Made by a program: the position numbers and the translations under genes. A DNA stretch of 64,000 nucleotides from an uncultured Bacteroidales bacterium (GTDB taxonomy: Bacteria; Bacteroidota; Bacteroidia; Bacteroidales; Paludibacteraceae): positions 1 through 64,000 of the forward strand of contig UQNE01000007.1 of NCBI GenBank assembly GCA_900542355.1. The letters run 5' to 3'. This document shows positions 24,967 to 33,584 of this stretch, piece by piece (positions within the stretch are counted from its first letter, which is position 1; each line of letters opens with the position of its first letter). The notes under the pieces are model-generated. The model was not told where the DNA came from and searched no databases. It worked only from the letters and a program-made list of their open reading frames with translations.

Positions 24967-25797
24967 ATGATTGAGGTAGATAACATAGTAAAGAGTTTTG
25001 ACAGCACGGTGGTGCTTGACCATATCAGTACGGAGATGCTTGACGGAAAGGTGAATATGATCATCGGTCAGTCGGGGTCGGGCAAGACGGTGCTGATGAA
25101 GTCGTTGATAGGTCTGCACCCTGTGGACTCGGGGCGGATTGTCTATAAGACTCCCCTACCCCACGCAGCGGGGGAGGCTGTTGCATACGGGAAAGAGCAG
25201 GACTTGGCGAAGATGAAAGAGAAAGAAATCCGCTTGCTGCACCGAGAGGTAGGTATGCTGTTTCAGGGGGCTGCGCTGTTTGACTCAATGAGCGTGCTAG
25301 AGAATGTGATGTACCCGCTGGAGATGTTCTCTGACCAGACAGAAGCGGAGATGGAAGAGCGGGCTCGTTTTTGCTTGGAGCGCGTGAACATAGCAGAGCG
25401 GGCATTCACATTGATGCCGAGCGAGATCAGCGGGGGTATGCAGAAGCGTGTAGCGATAGCCCGCGCCATATCGATGAACCCGAAGTACCTATTCTGCGAT
25501 GAGCCTAACTCGGGTCTTGACCCGAAGACGAGCATCGTGATAGACCAACTGATACACGAACTGACCGAGGAATACAATATGTGCACCGTGATTAACTCGC
25601 ACGATATGAACTCGATCATGGAGATAGGCGACAACATCTTGTTTCTAAAGAACGGCAAGAAAGAATGGCAAGGGTCGCGCTTTGAAATCTTCCATACAGG
25701 CAATGAGGCATTGGACGACTTTGTATTTGCCAGCAACCTATTTAAGAAGGTAAAACAAGCGGAGGAGAAAGAACCTATAATGGATACGAAAAGATGA
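24967..25797 (+). CDS. mlaF: MlaF-family lipid ABC transporter ATPase, with an in-frame repeat insertion
   Basis: 276 residues. Walker A is IIGQSGSGKT, the Q-loop MLFQGAALFDS, the signature ISGGMQKRVAIARA and Walker B YLFCDEPNSGLDP. It powers the MlaE permease at the inner membrane. Between SGRIVY and the KEIRLLHREVG helix lie about a dozen extra residues, KTPLPHAAGEAVA (about 61-73), coded by a palindromic repeat element (25149-25184). The insertion sits between Walker A and the Q-loop, a surface region that may tolerate it. The stop overlaps the next ATG (ATGA). Confidence 0.93.
   Translation: MIEVDNIVKSFDSTVVLDHISTEMLDGKVNMIIGQSGSGKTVLMKSLIGLHPVDSGRIVYKTPLPHAAGEAVAYGKEQDLAKMKEKEIRLLHREVGMLFQGAALFDSMSVLENVMYPLEMFSDQTEAEMEERARFCLERVNIAERAFTLMPSEISGGMQKRVAIARAISMNPKYLFCDEPNSGLDPKTSIVIDQLIHELTEEYNMCTVINSHDMNSIMEIGDNILFLKNGKKEWQGSRFEIFHTGNEALDDFVFASNLFKKVKQAEEKEPIMDTKR
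25149..25184 (+). repeat. REP-like palindromic element, copy D, inside mlaF
   Basis: GACTCCCCTACCCCACGCAG followed by CGGGGGAGGCTGTTGC. Its CTCCCC and GGGGAG arms and flanks match the elements at 2102, 28571 and 63485. It keeps the mlaF frame and adds about 12 codons. Confidence 0.6.
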
Positions 25798-26147
25798 AAA
25801 AGATACTTTTTATATTGGTACTCAGTACCTTATGCATAGCGGGCAATGCGAAAGTGCCGGCAAGACGCGGTGTACCGGCTTACCCCGGAGTGATAGAACG
25901 CGTACAACCCAACGGCGACACGCTGCAGACCTATCTGCGTGGCGACGAACACAAACACTGGACAATGACCTTGGACGGGTGGCAAGTGGTGGAAAACAAA
26001 TGCGGCTACCTCTGCTATGCCAAACAACGCAAGAACGGGCGTGTGGTAGCCGGTTGCAAGAAAGCGCACAACCCGGAGCAACGCACCGCTTGTGAGGTAC
26101 AATGGCTTGAGAAACACGGCGTAAAGAAAGAAGTGGTGCTCTATTGA
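25794..26147 (+). CDS. Free-standing M6-type protease propeptide-like secreted protein
   Basis: 117 residues: signal peptide (MKKILFILVLSTLCIAGNA) and then a segment that aligns with the propeptide of the M6 peptidase encoded next door. Shared landmarks are PARR, V/I-x-Q-P/A-x-G-x-x-L, RGDEHKHWTMTLDGWQVVE (compare HGDEYFHWQTDQDGRWIEL) and a C-terminal AHNPEQRT...E..WLEKHGVKK block typical of M6-like proregions. No catalytic domain follows. It overlaps the mlaF stop by 4 nt and precedes the M6 gene by 31 nt. It could be a trans-acting inhibitor or folding helper, or the remnant of a second protease. Confidence 0.65.
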   Translation: MKKILFILVLSTLCIAGNAKVPARRGVPAYPGVIERVQPNGDTLQTYLRGDEHKHWTMTLDGWQVVENKCGYLCYAKQRKNGRVVAGCKKAHNPEQRTACEVQWLEKHGVKKEVVLY

Positions 26148-26178
26148 GCAATTAAGAATTAAGACATAACTGACCCTT

Positions 26179-27813
26179 ATGAAAAAGATATTGTTTGTAC
26201 TATTATGCTGTGTATCAGCATTGTATGTATCGGCTGCGCCTGCCCGCCGGGAGGGGCATATCGTGAAGCAAGCCGACGGAACGGAACTGATGGTATTTAA
26301 CCACGGCGATGAGTATTTCCATTGGCAGACCGACCAAGACGGGCGTTGGATTGAGTTGACAAAAGACGGAATGTACCAAGAAGTAGCAGCGATGAGCGAG
26401 CAGGAGATAGCGGCAAGACGCAGTGCTTCACCCCGCTTCAGAAAGCCGACCCAAACCACACAAGCCACCCCAACGAACATTGCACCACGAGGACTGATTA
26501 TCCTTGTTAACTTTGCCGATACCTCGTTCATCACCCCCAAAAGCGAGATAGATTCGATGATCAATGGTACACACTACACCCGCCAATACTCGTACTCGTA
26601 CACCTCCTATTTTAAGAAATATACGGTGAATGTAGAGTCGGAGGGGTCGGCACGACAGTACTTCCATGATGTGTCGGCGGGGCAATACAACCCGCAGTTT
26701 GATGTAGTGGGGCCGGTAATGGTAAGCAAATCGTATTCGTACTATGGCAAGAATGACCGTTGGGGCAATGACCAACACCCGGAAGAGATGGTGAAAGAGG
26801 CCTGCCAATTAGCCTACTCGGAATATGGGGTGGACTACTCACTCTACGATAACGACAACGATGGGAAAGTGGACTTTGTATATATCTACTACGCCGGTGC
26901 AGGTGAGTCGGACAGCGGTGCATCGAACACGGTTTGGCCACACTCATCGTCGCTGACAGAACTCGGGACGAGCCTGAGCGTAGGCGGCAAAAAGATAGAC
27001 AAGTACGCTTGCAGCAACGAGATGAGCAGTCTATCGGGGTATCACGACGGTATCGGCACTTTCTGCCACGAGTTTACGCATGTACTCGGATTGCCCGACC
27101 TATATCGCACCGACGGTAGCAGCAGTCGTACCTTAGGCGATTGGGACATCTTGGCCTATGGTTGCTACAACAACGACGGCAACACGCCGTGCGCCTTCTC
27201 AGGCTATGAGCGTTTCTTCTGCGGCTGGGTTACTCCACAAGTGCTGACCGACTCGGCATACTACAGTCTGAACGAACTGAACAGCAGCAACACGGTGCTT
27301 CTTATCTCGCCGAGCGGAGCGCATAACTTAGTGGGCAACGACCCTAACCCTACCACATTCTACCTGCTTGAGAACCGCCAGCAGACCGGTTGGGACGAAC
27401 ACTTGGTAGGGCACGGACTGATGCTGACAAAGATACAATACTCGTACACGACATGGTACAATAACACAGTGAACAACTCGGCGAGCAGTATGGGCGTAGA
27501 TATTATCGAGGCGACCACCAATACCTCGACCGGCAACCGTGCCAGCGACCTATTCCCCGCCGGGGGCAATGCGTACACGGGAATAAGCGGCTATGCACTG
27601 ACAGACATCAAAGAGGAGAACGGAGTGGTTTATTTCTCGCTCAACGGTGGTAAGACCCCGCGCGAGACATCAATTGACCACACCGACGCGGACGAGGAAC
27701 AGATAATAGGGATATACACTCTGACAGGGCAATCACTGCCCATCGAAACACCATTGGAACACGGAGTATATATCATCCGCACCAATAAGAACTCGTACAA
27801 GATAGCACGCTGA
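26179..27813 (+). CDS. M6-family (immune-inhibitor-A-like) secreted metalloprotease with T9SS tail
   Basis: 544 residues. There is a signal peptide (first 20), a propeptide (about 21-90, GHIVKQADGTELMVFNHGDE), then the catalytic domain from RGLIILVNFADTSF. The zinc motif is HEFTH at 297-301, followed by VLGLPDLY. An Asp-rich DNDNDGKVDFVYI segment (about 220-235) looks like a calcium site. The tail, IIGIYTLTGQSLPIETPLEH then GVYIIRTNKNSYKIAR, fits a T9SS type A sorting domain. It probably degrades host or environmental proteins at the cell surface. Its stop overlaps the xth start by one base. Confidence 0.9.
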   Translation: MKKILFVLLCCVSALYVSAAPARREGHIVKQADGTELMVFNHGDEYFHWQTDQDGRWIELTKDGMYQEVAAMSEQEIAARRSASPRFRKPTQTTQATPTNIAPRGLIILVNFADTSFITPKSEIDSMINGTHYTRQYSYSYTSYFKKYTVNVESEGSARQYFHDVSAGQYNPQFDVVGPVMVSKSYSYYGKNDRWGNDQHPEEMVKEACQLAYSEYGVDYSLYDNDNDGKVDFVYIYYAGAGESDSGASNTVWPHSSSLTELGTSLSVGGKKIDKYACSNEMSSLSGYHDGIGTFCHEFTHVLGLPDLYRTDGSSSRTLGDWDILAYGCYNNDGNTPCAFSGYERFFCGWVTPQVLTDSAYYSLNELNSSNTVLLISPSGAHNLVGNDPNPTTFYLLENRQQTGWDEHLVGHGLMLTKIQYSYTTWYNNTVNNSASSMGVDIIEATTNTSTGNRASDLFPAGGNAYTGISGYALTDIKEENGVVYFSLNGGKTPRETSIDHTDADEEQIIGIYTLTGQSLPIETPLEHGVYIIRTNKNSYKIAR

Positions 27814-28613
27814 TGAAAATCATCTCATACAACCTCAACGGTATCCGTGCGGCAGTGGGCAAAGGTCTGCTCGACTGGTTGCAGGCGGAGAACCCCGATG
27901 TGTTTTGCATACAAGAGAGCAAGGCGCAACCCGAACAGATAGACACCGCAGCCATGCAGGCGTTGGGGTACCACAGTTACATTCACTCGGCGGAGAAAAG
28001 AGGGTATTCCGGCGTAGCGATATTCAGCAAGCAAGAGCCGGACTGCGTAGTGGCAGGTATGGGCATACCTCGCTACGACCAAGAGGGACGCGTACTGCGT
28101 GCGGACTTCGGCGACATCACCGTGGTGTGCGTGTATATCCCGAGCGGGACAACCGGCGGCGCACGGCAGGAGTTTAAGATGGAGTTTTTGGAGGATTTCC
28201 TGGTATGGACCTTGGAGTTGCGCAAGACCCGCCCGAACATCGTGGTATGCGGCGACTACAACATCTGCCATAAGCCGATAGACATCAACCACCCCGAGCG
28301 GCAAGTGGGCGTGAGCGGATTTTTGCCCGAAGAACGCGAATGGATGGATCGATGGGAGGCGAGCGGTATGGTGGACACCTTCCGTGTGTTTGACCAGAGT
28401 GCGAACCGCTATAGTTGGTGGAGTTATCGCTTTGGTGCGAGAGAGCGGAATGCGGGTTGGCGTATCGACTACCACTGGATAAGCGAACCGCTGCGCGGAC
28501 GACTGACCGCTGCTCGGATACTAAGCGACGCCATTCACTCGGACCACTGCCCAGTGGAGGTGGTGATAACGACTCCCCCAAGCCCCCTCAAAGAGGGGGA
28601 TGTGCGAGGATAA
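27813..28613 (+). CDS. xth: Exodeoxyribonuclease III, with a repeat-derived C-terminal tail
   Basis: 266 residues of the AP-endonuclease/exonuclease III family, cutting abasic sites in base-excision repair. Landmarks are ISYNLNGIRAA, CIQESKAQ (metal-binding Glu), VYIPSG, VVCGDYNICH (catalytic Asp and Asn), WRIDYHWIS and the final SDHCPVEV. Homologues end just after this last motif. Here about 13 extra residues (TTPPSPLKEGDVRG) are read from a palindromic repeat at 28571-28604. The ATG shares one base with the M6 stop. Confidence 0.95.
   Translation: MKIISYNLNGIRAAVGKGLLDWLQAENPDVFCIQESKAQPEQIDTAAMQALGYHSYIHSAEKRGYSGVAIFSKQEPDCVVAGMGIPRYDQEGRVLRADFGDITVVCVYIPSGTTGGARQEFKMEFLEDFLVWTLELRKTRPNIVVCGDYNICHKPIDINHPERQVGVSGFLPEEREWMDRWEASGMVDTFRVFDQSANRYSWWSYRFGARERNAGWRIDYHWISEPLRGRLTAARILSDAIHSDHCPVEVVITTPPSPLKEGDVRG
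28571..28604 (+). repeat. REP-like palindromic element, copy B, at the end of xth
   Basis: GACTCCCCCAAGCCCCCTC, AAA, GAGGGGGATGTG: arms CCCCCTC and GAGGGGG around AAA. It supplies the last codons of xth and almost touches lptB, so the hairpin would fall in the transcript between the two genes. Confidence 0.75.
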
Positions 28614-28629
28614 TTACGCAACAGAGAAT

Positions 28630-29415
28630 ATGGACAAACTGAGGACAGAACATCTGGTAAAGAAATACGGCAAGCGCACCGTGGTGAACGATGTGAGTAT
28701 CCACCTTGAGCAAGGCGAGATAGTGGGACTATTGGGGCCAAACGGTGCGGGCAAGACTACCACATTCTATATGACTACCGGGCTTGTTACCGCTAACGAA
28801 GGAAAGATCTTTCTCAACGACAAGGATATTACCTCGTACCCGATGTACAAGCGGGCACAGTTGGGTATCGGTTATCTGCCGCAGGAGGCGTCGGTTTTCC
28901 GTAAGATGACCGTGGAGGACAATATCCGCGCGGTGCTGGAGATGACCAAGTTCAGCAAGGACTATCAAAAACAAAAATTAGAGCAACTCATCTCGGAGTT
29001 TAACCTTGCGCATGTGCGCAAGAACCTCGGCGACCGCTTGTCTGGCGGCGAGAGGCGCCGCACGGAGATAGCGCGTTGCTTGGCTATCGAGCCGAAGTTC
29101 GTCATGCTCGATGAGCCGTTTGCGGGCGTGGACCCGATAGCCGTGCAGGAGATACAAGATGTGGTATGGCGACTGAAAGACAAGAACATAGGTATCCTTA
29201 TCACCGACCACAATGTGGACGAGACACTGATGATCACCGACCGTGCTTACCTGCTCTTTGAGGGCAAGATACTCTTCCACGGCACGCCCGAAGAACTTGC
29301 CGCCAACCCGATAGTACGGCAGAACTACTTAGGGCGCGACTTTGAATTGAAGAAAAAGACCCGCGCGGACGATGCCCCGCAAGGGGTGCCGACAAAGGCA
29401 GAACAGAATAGTTGA
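28630..29415 (+). CDS. lptB: LPS export ABC transporter ATPase LptB
   Basis: 261 residues. It is the ATPase of the LptBFG complex that extracts lipopolysaccharide from the inner membrane. Walker A is LLGPNGAGKTTTFYM, the Q-loop GYLPQEASVFRKMTV, the signature LSGGERRRTEIAR and Walker B FVMLDEPFAGVDP. GILITDHNVDETL is the LptB-typical switch. The start at 28630 (MDKLRTEHLVK) matches homologues. An upstream ATG at 28600 would overlap xth and lies in the repeat. The C-terminal tail of about 20 residues (KKKTRADD...) is longer than usual. Confidence 0.95.
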   Translation: MDKLRTEHLVKKYGKRTVVNDVSIHLEQGEIVGLLGPNGAGKTTTFYMTTGLVTANEGKIFLNDKDITSYPMYKRAQLGIGYLPQEASVFRKMTVEDNIRAVLEMTKFSKDYQKQKLEQLISEFNLAHVRKNLGDRLSGGERRRTEIARCLAIEPKFVMLDEPFAGVDPIAVQEIQDVVWRLKDKNIGILITDHNVDETLMITDRAYLLFEGKILFHGTPEELAANPIVRQNYLGRDFELKKKTRADDAPQGVPTKAEQNS

Positions 29416-29526
29416 AAACAGCAAAGGATACGCAAGGGATGAGCAAGGAATAGCGAACCGATACACATAGCAAAAACAGGGGTAGTCATCGCTTGCACCA
29501 CACAAAAAAAGACCTATCGATTTGAC

Positions 29527-30492
29527 TTGTTGAAAGCACAAACCTACATAGCGTTTCTGCTGCTTACGGCACTGACCGCCTGCACGCAGATAGAGGAGCA
29601 ACCCGCGCGTATCGTGCGTTGTGCGGATATGCCCGGGGCGCGAACGAGTGCTACGGCATGGAGCATAGGCGGCAAAGGGTATGTGTTGGGCGGAAGAGGC
29701 GAAGGCAATCGTATCGACAGCACCTTATATATATATGAGGCAGCGAACGACAGTTGGAGCGACAAACAGGCGACACCACTCAGTCCGAGAGTGAATGCGT
29801 GCGCTTGTGCCGTAGGCGAGAAAGCCTATATCGGTTTGGGGTTCTGCGGCAAAGCCTACGGCGATGACGCATACTTGAACGACTGGTGGGAGTACACGCC
29901 TGTGACCAATAGTTGGCGACGACTGAGCGACTATCCGAACGAGAACACCGTGGGGGCGATTGCCTACACCGACGGCGAACATATCTACTGCGTACACGGT
30001 TTCGGTTGGGGGTTTACCACCGATGTTGTGTGCTACGACATCTCTGCCGACCGATGGACTACCATAGAGCGGGACAAGCACCCCGAACACGCCTCGATGG
30101 CAGGGGCGGGAGGCACCGTAGGCGGACGGCATTACTTCGGCACCGGCTACAACACTCGTAGTCTGAACGAATGGTACGAGATTGATTTTCAAGGCAATTG
30201 GACAGCGCGCAAGAGCGTGCCGAGCCGACGAGAAAACAGTGTGTGTGTCGCAACGGAGCGATTTATCTACCTTGCCGGAGGGCAGTACTTCGGCGGTACG
30301 CTCACCGATGGCAAGGTGTTTGACGATGTGTTGCGCTATTCGCCCGAGGACGACCGATGGACAATAGCAGGACACACCAACGAGGCGGCTATCAACCGTA
30401 TTGGCTTCAGTATCAACGGAGTAGCCTATATCGGATTGGGCGAAAACGAAGAGGAGAAACCCTTAAACTGCTTGTATCGTATTGAGGAATAA
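29527..30492 (+). CDS. Kelch-type beta-propeller lipoprotein
   Basis: 321 residues starting with TTG. The start is supported by the signal peptide and lipobox that follow (LLTALTAC, Cys19). The mature part holds about six kelch-like blades. Each has a G-G or G-L-G strand (YVLGGRG, YIGLGFCG, YCVHGFGWG, HYFGTGYN, YLAGGQYFG, YIGLGENE) and a W or Y about 20 residues later (NDSWSD, TNSWRR, ADRWTT, DDRWTI). N-acetylneuraminate epimerase (NanM) and galactose-oxidase-like proteins share this fold, but no catalytic identity is clear. It overlaps the Wzi-like gene by 11 nt, suggesting a joint role at the surface. Confidence 0.8.
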   Translation: MLKAQTYIAFLLLTALTACTQIEEQPARIVRCADMPGARTSATAWSIGGKGYVLGGRGEGNRIDSTLYIYEAANDSWSDKQATPLSPRVNACACAVGEKAYIGLGFCGKAYGDDAYLNDWWEYTPVTNSWRRLSDYPNENTVGAIAYTDGEHIYCVHGFGWGFTTDVVCYDISADRWTTIERDKHPEHASMAGAGGTVGGRHYFGTGYNTRSLNEWYEIDFQGNWTARKSVPSRRENSVCVATERFIYLAGGQYFGGTLTDGKVFDDVLRYSPEDDRWTIAGHTNEAAINRIGFSINGVAYIGLGENEEEKPLNCLYRIEE

Positions 30493-31960
30493 GTGCGTCA
30501 TATCAGCCTTACTATGCTTGCTATGCGTAGCGAACGCCTCGGCGTGGGAATGGTGGCCGTTGCCGATGGACGGGGCGGACAACAGGCAGGACACCCTGCT
30601 TTACACGGTAGGGCTGCAGGGAGCGGCATCCTACGGGCAGACCGCACCTTATTGGCTGCAGACCAACCGACACGGCGATGTCTCCGCAGCCCCGCTGAGC
30701 GGAAACATCACGGCGGGGATCATCAAACCTGCCACTCGCCCGAACCGTTGGTTCGACTACGACTTTGCACTCACTCTCACAGGGCGTTTGCAGAGCGGCA
30801 GTGAGGCAATACAGCCGTCGCAGAATCGATTGGGCAACCTATACAGCACACTGGCTTATGCCCACTTGCGACTATACATCATCGACATCACTGCGGGCAT
30901 TCAGCCCGAGCAATACGGCCCGACGGACAACCTGCTGACAAGCGGCGGACTGCTCTACTCGTACAACGCACGACCAATGCCGGGTGTGAAGATAGGTATC
31001 GACCAATGGACTGCTTTTCCCGGACTGTTCGGCTATGTGGAGGTACGAGGCGGGATAGCACACATGTGGCAGACGGATAATGTGTATGTTACGCAAGGTA
31101 TGGTACATCATAAATGGGTCGGCGGATGTATAGGCGGCAGGCTGCCGGTGAATGTGAGTTACGAATTTCACCATGTGGCGCAATGGGGCGGCTACTCGCC
31201 CGTGTATGGCGACCTCGGCAACAGTTGGCAGGCGTTTATGAATGCGGTGTTGGTGCGCTCGGGCGGCACGATGGCGAACGACCAAATCAATGCACAAGGC
31301 AACCATATCGGCAGTCAGATACTTACGGTGGACGCTAAGGGCGACGGGTGGGAAATGAGTGCCTATTGGCAGAATATCTTTGAAGACGGACCGATACGCT
31401 TTATCGGCGCGGGAATGAATGCGGCAGACGGGATATGGGGACTGCATATCAGTCAGAATAAGTGGCCGTATATCAGCGGATTGACCTACGAGTTTATCAA
31501 CACAACCGATCAATCGGGTCCGTATCACGACAAAGACGGCTATATCTACGGCGGGGCGGACTCCTATTTCCGCAACGGTATCTACCGCAATGGCTGGAAC
31601 TACGGCTATCGAACGATCGGCACACCATTTATCACCTCGCCGATATACAACGCTGACGGCACCATAGATACGCGCAACAGCCGAGTGCAGGCACACTATA
31701 TCGGTCTCAAGGGCGACATCTGCGGATACAAGTATCGGGCAGTATGCTCCTACGCAAAGAACTATGGGAACGACAACCGCAGCAAGACGCTACTCTCGAC
31801 CAATACAGGCGTATTGCTCGAAGTGGAGAGACATGTAGAGAAAGCGTGGGGATTGGACTTCGGACTGAGCCTCGCAGCCGACTTTGGCACACAGTTTGGC
31901 AACCAATTCGGTGCGATGATACGCATCAGCAAACAAGGACTGATCACGCAATTGAGATAA
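30482..31960 (+). CDS. Wzi-type capsule assembly outer-membrane protein
   Basis: 492 residues, TTG start, with a signal peptide (MRNKCVISALLCLLCVANASA) that would be lost with any later ATG. The barrel shows the Wzi-family pattern: GAASYGQTAPYWLQTNRHG, AGIQPEQYGPTDNLLTSGGL, IGIDQWTAFPG, YEFHHVAQWGG and HISQNKWPYISGLTYEFINT. In Gram-negatives Wzi is an outer-membrane lectin-like barrel that binds capsular polysaccharide to the surface. It sits at the head of a glycan cluster (DUF4254, GT9, GT2, GT2, kinase), which fits. Confidence 0.85.
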   Translation: MRNKCVISALLCLLCVANASAWEWWPLPMDGADNRQDTLLYTVGLQGAASYGQTAPYWLQTNRHGDVSAAPLSGNITAGIIKPATRPNRWFDYDFALTLTGRLQSGSEAIQPSQNRLGNLYSTLAYAHLRLYIIDITAGIQPEQYGPTDNLLTSGGLLYSYNARPMPGVKIGIDQWTAFPGLFGYVEVRGGIAHMWQTDNVYVTQGMVHHKWVGGCIGGRLPVNVSYEFHHVAQWGGYSPVYGDLGNSWQAFMNAVLVRSGGTMANDQINAQGNHIGSQILTVDAKGDGWEMSAYWQNIFEDGPIRFIGAGMNAADGIWGLHISQNKWPYISGLTYEFINTTDQSGPYHDKDGYIYGGADSYFRNGIYRNGWNYGYRTIGTPFITSPIYNADGTIDTRNSRVQAHYIGLKGDICGYKYRAVCSYAKNYGNDNRSKTLLSTNTGVLLEVERHVEKAWGLDFGLSLAADFGTQFGNQFGAMIRISKQGLITQLR

Positions 31961-32004
31961 ACCGGCGCAAATAGAAATATAGTAACCTAAAAAACAAAAC
32001 AGAT

Positions 32005-32610
32005 ATGAACTTTGTAGAACTAAGTAATCACATCTTCAGCACGGCAGTGCGGGACTATCACAAGACGGATAATGTGGACGCCCCTATTCATAATCCATAT
32101 AATGCGGGGACTATCGAACGCGATCTGTATCTAAAGAACTGGATTGATACCGTGCAATGGCACTTAGAGGACATCATCCGCGATCCTCAGATAGACCCGG
32201 TGGAAGCCCTTGCGCTGAAGCGTCGCATAGACCGAAGCAACCAAGAGCGCACCGACCTGGTAGAGCGTATTGACTCGTATTTCTGGGAGAAATATCACGA
32301 TGTAAAGCCGCAGGAAGGCGCTAAAATCAACACCGAAAGTCCCGCATGGGCGATAGACCGACTGAGCATTCTGCATGTAAAAATCTACCACATGCAAGAG
32401 CAAGTGAACCGCACGGATGTGAGCGCAGAGCAACACGAGAAGTGCGCACAAAAACTGGCGGTACTCAATGAGCAACTGCAAGATATGACGACTTCGATTG
32501 GTCAGTTGCTTGCAGACTATGCGTCGGGAGAACGCATAATGAAAGTATATCGCCAGATGAAAATGTACAACGACCCGACCCTCAACCCCGTACTCTACGG
32601 CAAGAAATAA
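32005..32610 (+). CDS. DUF4254 protein
   Basis: 201 residues, wholly soluble and mainly helical, no signal peptide. Landmarks are NPYNAGTIERDLYLKNWIDT, WHLEDIIRDP, RRIDRSNQERTDLVERID and SPAWAIDRLSILHVKIYHM. DUF4254 is a conserved Bacteroidetes family of unknown function that commonly sits beside a GT9 glycosyltransferase, exactly as here (2-nt gap). A helper role in LPS core synthesis is inferred from context only. Confidence 0.88.
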   Translation: MNFVELSNHIFSTAVRDYHKTDNVDAPIHNPYNAGTIERDLYLKNWIDTVQWHLEDIIRDPQIDPVEALALKRRIDRSNQERTDLVERIDSYFWEKYHDVKPQEGAKINTESPAWAIDRLSILHVKIYHMQEQVNRTDVSAEQHEKCAQKLAVLNEQLQDMTTSIGQLLADYASGERIMKVYRQMKMYNDPTLNPVLYGKK

Positions 32611-32612
32611 TA

Positions 32613-33584
32613 GTGAAGCGATTACTCATCATACGGTTCTCCGCTTTGGGTGATGTAGCGATGTTGGTGCCGGTGGTAAAGGCACTGGCAAAAGCGTATC
32701 CCGAATGGCAGATTACGGTACTATCCCGCAAGCAGACGGCGGCTCTTTTTGAGGGAGCAGCAGACAATGTGCGGTATGCAGGTGCCGACCTAAAAGGCAG
32801 GCACAAAGGTATCGGCGGGCTAAACAGACTGCTGCACGATATTGATTATCGGCAGTTTGATATGGTAGCCGATATGCACGATGTACTGCGAACCAAGTAC
32901 CTCGATATGCGTTTTATGCTCGCCGGTAAGCGCGTTAGCGTGATACGGAAAGGTCGCCTAAGCAAACGGCGGCTCGTTCGCACGCACTGTGTCGATAAGA
33001 TGTTGCCTACCACAATAGAACGCTACTGTAGCGTACTGCGACAATTGGGGTTCGCTCTATCGTTGCAGCCCACAGCACCTTCTGATGTCCCCCGAGAGGG
33101 CATTGGGATTGCGCCCTTTGCAGCCCATACGGGTAAAGTTTACCCGATAAAACGAATGGAAGAGGTGGTGCGACTGCTGTCGGAACAGGGAGAAAAAATC
33201 TACCTATTCGGTGCGGGCGAAAAGGAAAAAAACATCCTACAGGATTGGGCGGAACGCTACAAGGGAGTGGAATCGTTGGCAGGACGCTACGCTATGGATG
33301 AGGAGATTACTCGGATGGGCAAGTTGCGCCTGATGGTAACGATGGACTCCGCCAATATGCACCTTGCATCGATAGCGGGAACGCGCGTGCTATCGGTATG
33401 GGGGGCCACCCACCCGGCTGCCGGTTTCTTGGGATATGGGCAGAGCATAGGTGATTGCATTCAGAGAGAACTGCCCTGTCGCCCATGCTCTATCTATGGC
33501 AATAAACCATGCAAATACGGCGATTATCGCTGTATGGACATTGCACCGACAGAGATTGTAGAACGCATACAGCAAGCACTATGA
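32613..33584 (+). CDS. Glycosyltransferase family 9 (heptosyltransferase-like)
   Basis: 323 residues, GTG start two bases after the DUF4254 stop. The N-terminal domain begins LLIIRFSALGDVAMLVPVV, the GT9 phosphate-binding signature. The C-terminal domain carries GIAPFAAHTGKVYP, YLFGAGEKEKNIL, MVTMDSANMHLASIAGTRVLSVWGATHP and the Cys-rich LPCRPCSIYGNKPCKYGDYRCM segment usual in this family. It adds a heptose-like or other sugar to the LPS core from a nucleotide-activated donor at the inner face of the inner membrane. Confidence 0.92.
   Translation: MKRLLIIRFSALGDVAMLVPVVKALAKAYPEWQITVLSRKQTAALFEGAADNVRYAGADLKGRHKGIGGLNRLLHDIDYRQFDMVADMHDVLRTKYLDMRFMLAGKRVSVIRKGRLSKRRLVRTHCVDKMLPTTIERYCSVLRQLGFALSLQPTAPSDVPREGIGIAPFAAHTGKVYPIKRMEEVVRLLSEQGEKIYLFGAGEKEKNILQDWAERYKGVESLAGRYAMDEEITRMGKLRLMVTMDSANMHLASIAGTRVLSVWGATHPAAGFLGYGQSIGDCIQRELPCRPCSIYGNKPCKYGDYRCMDIAPTEIVERIQQAL

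Noticed and set aside
32164..32481. Minus-strand frame inside the DUF4254 gene
   Set aside because: Antisense shadow. The plus-strand protein is a recognised conserved family.
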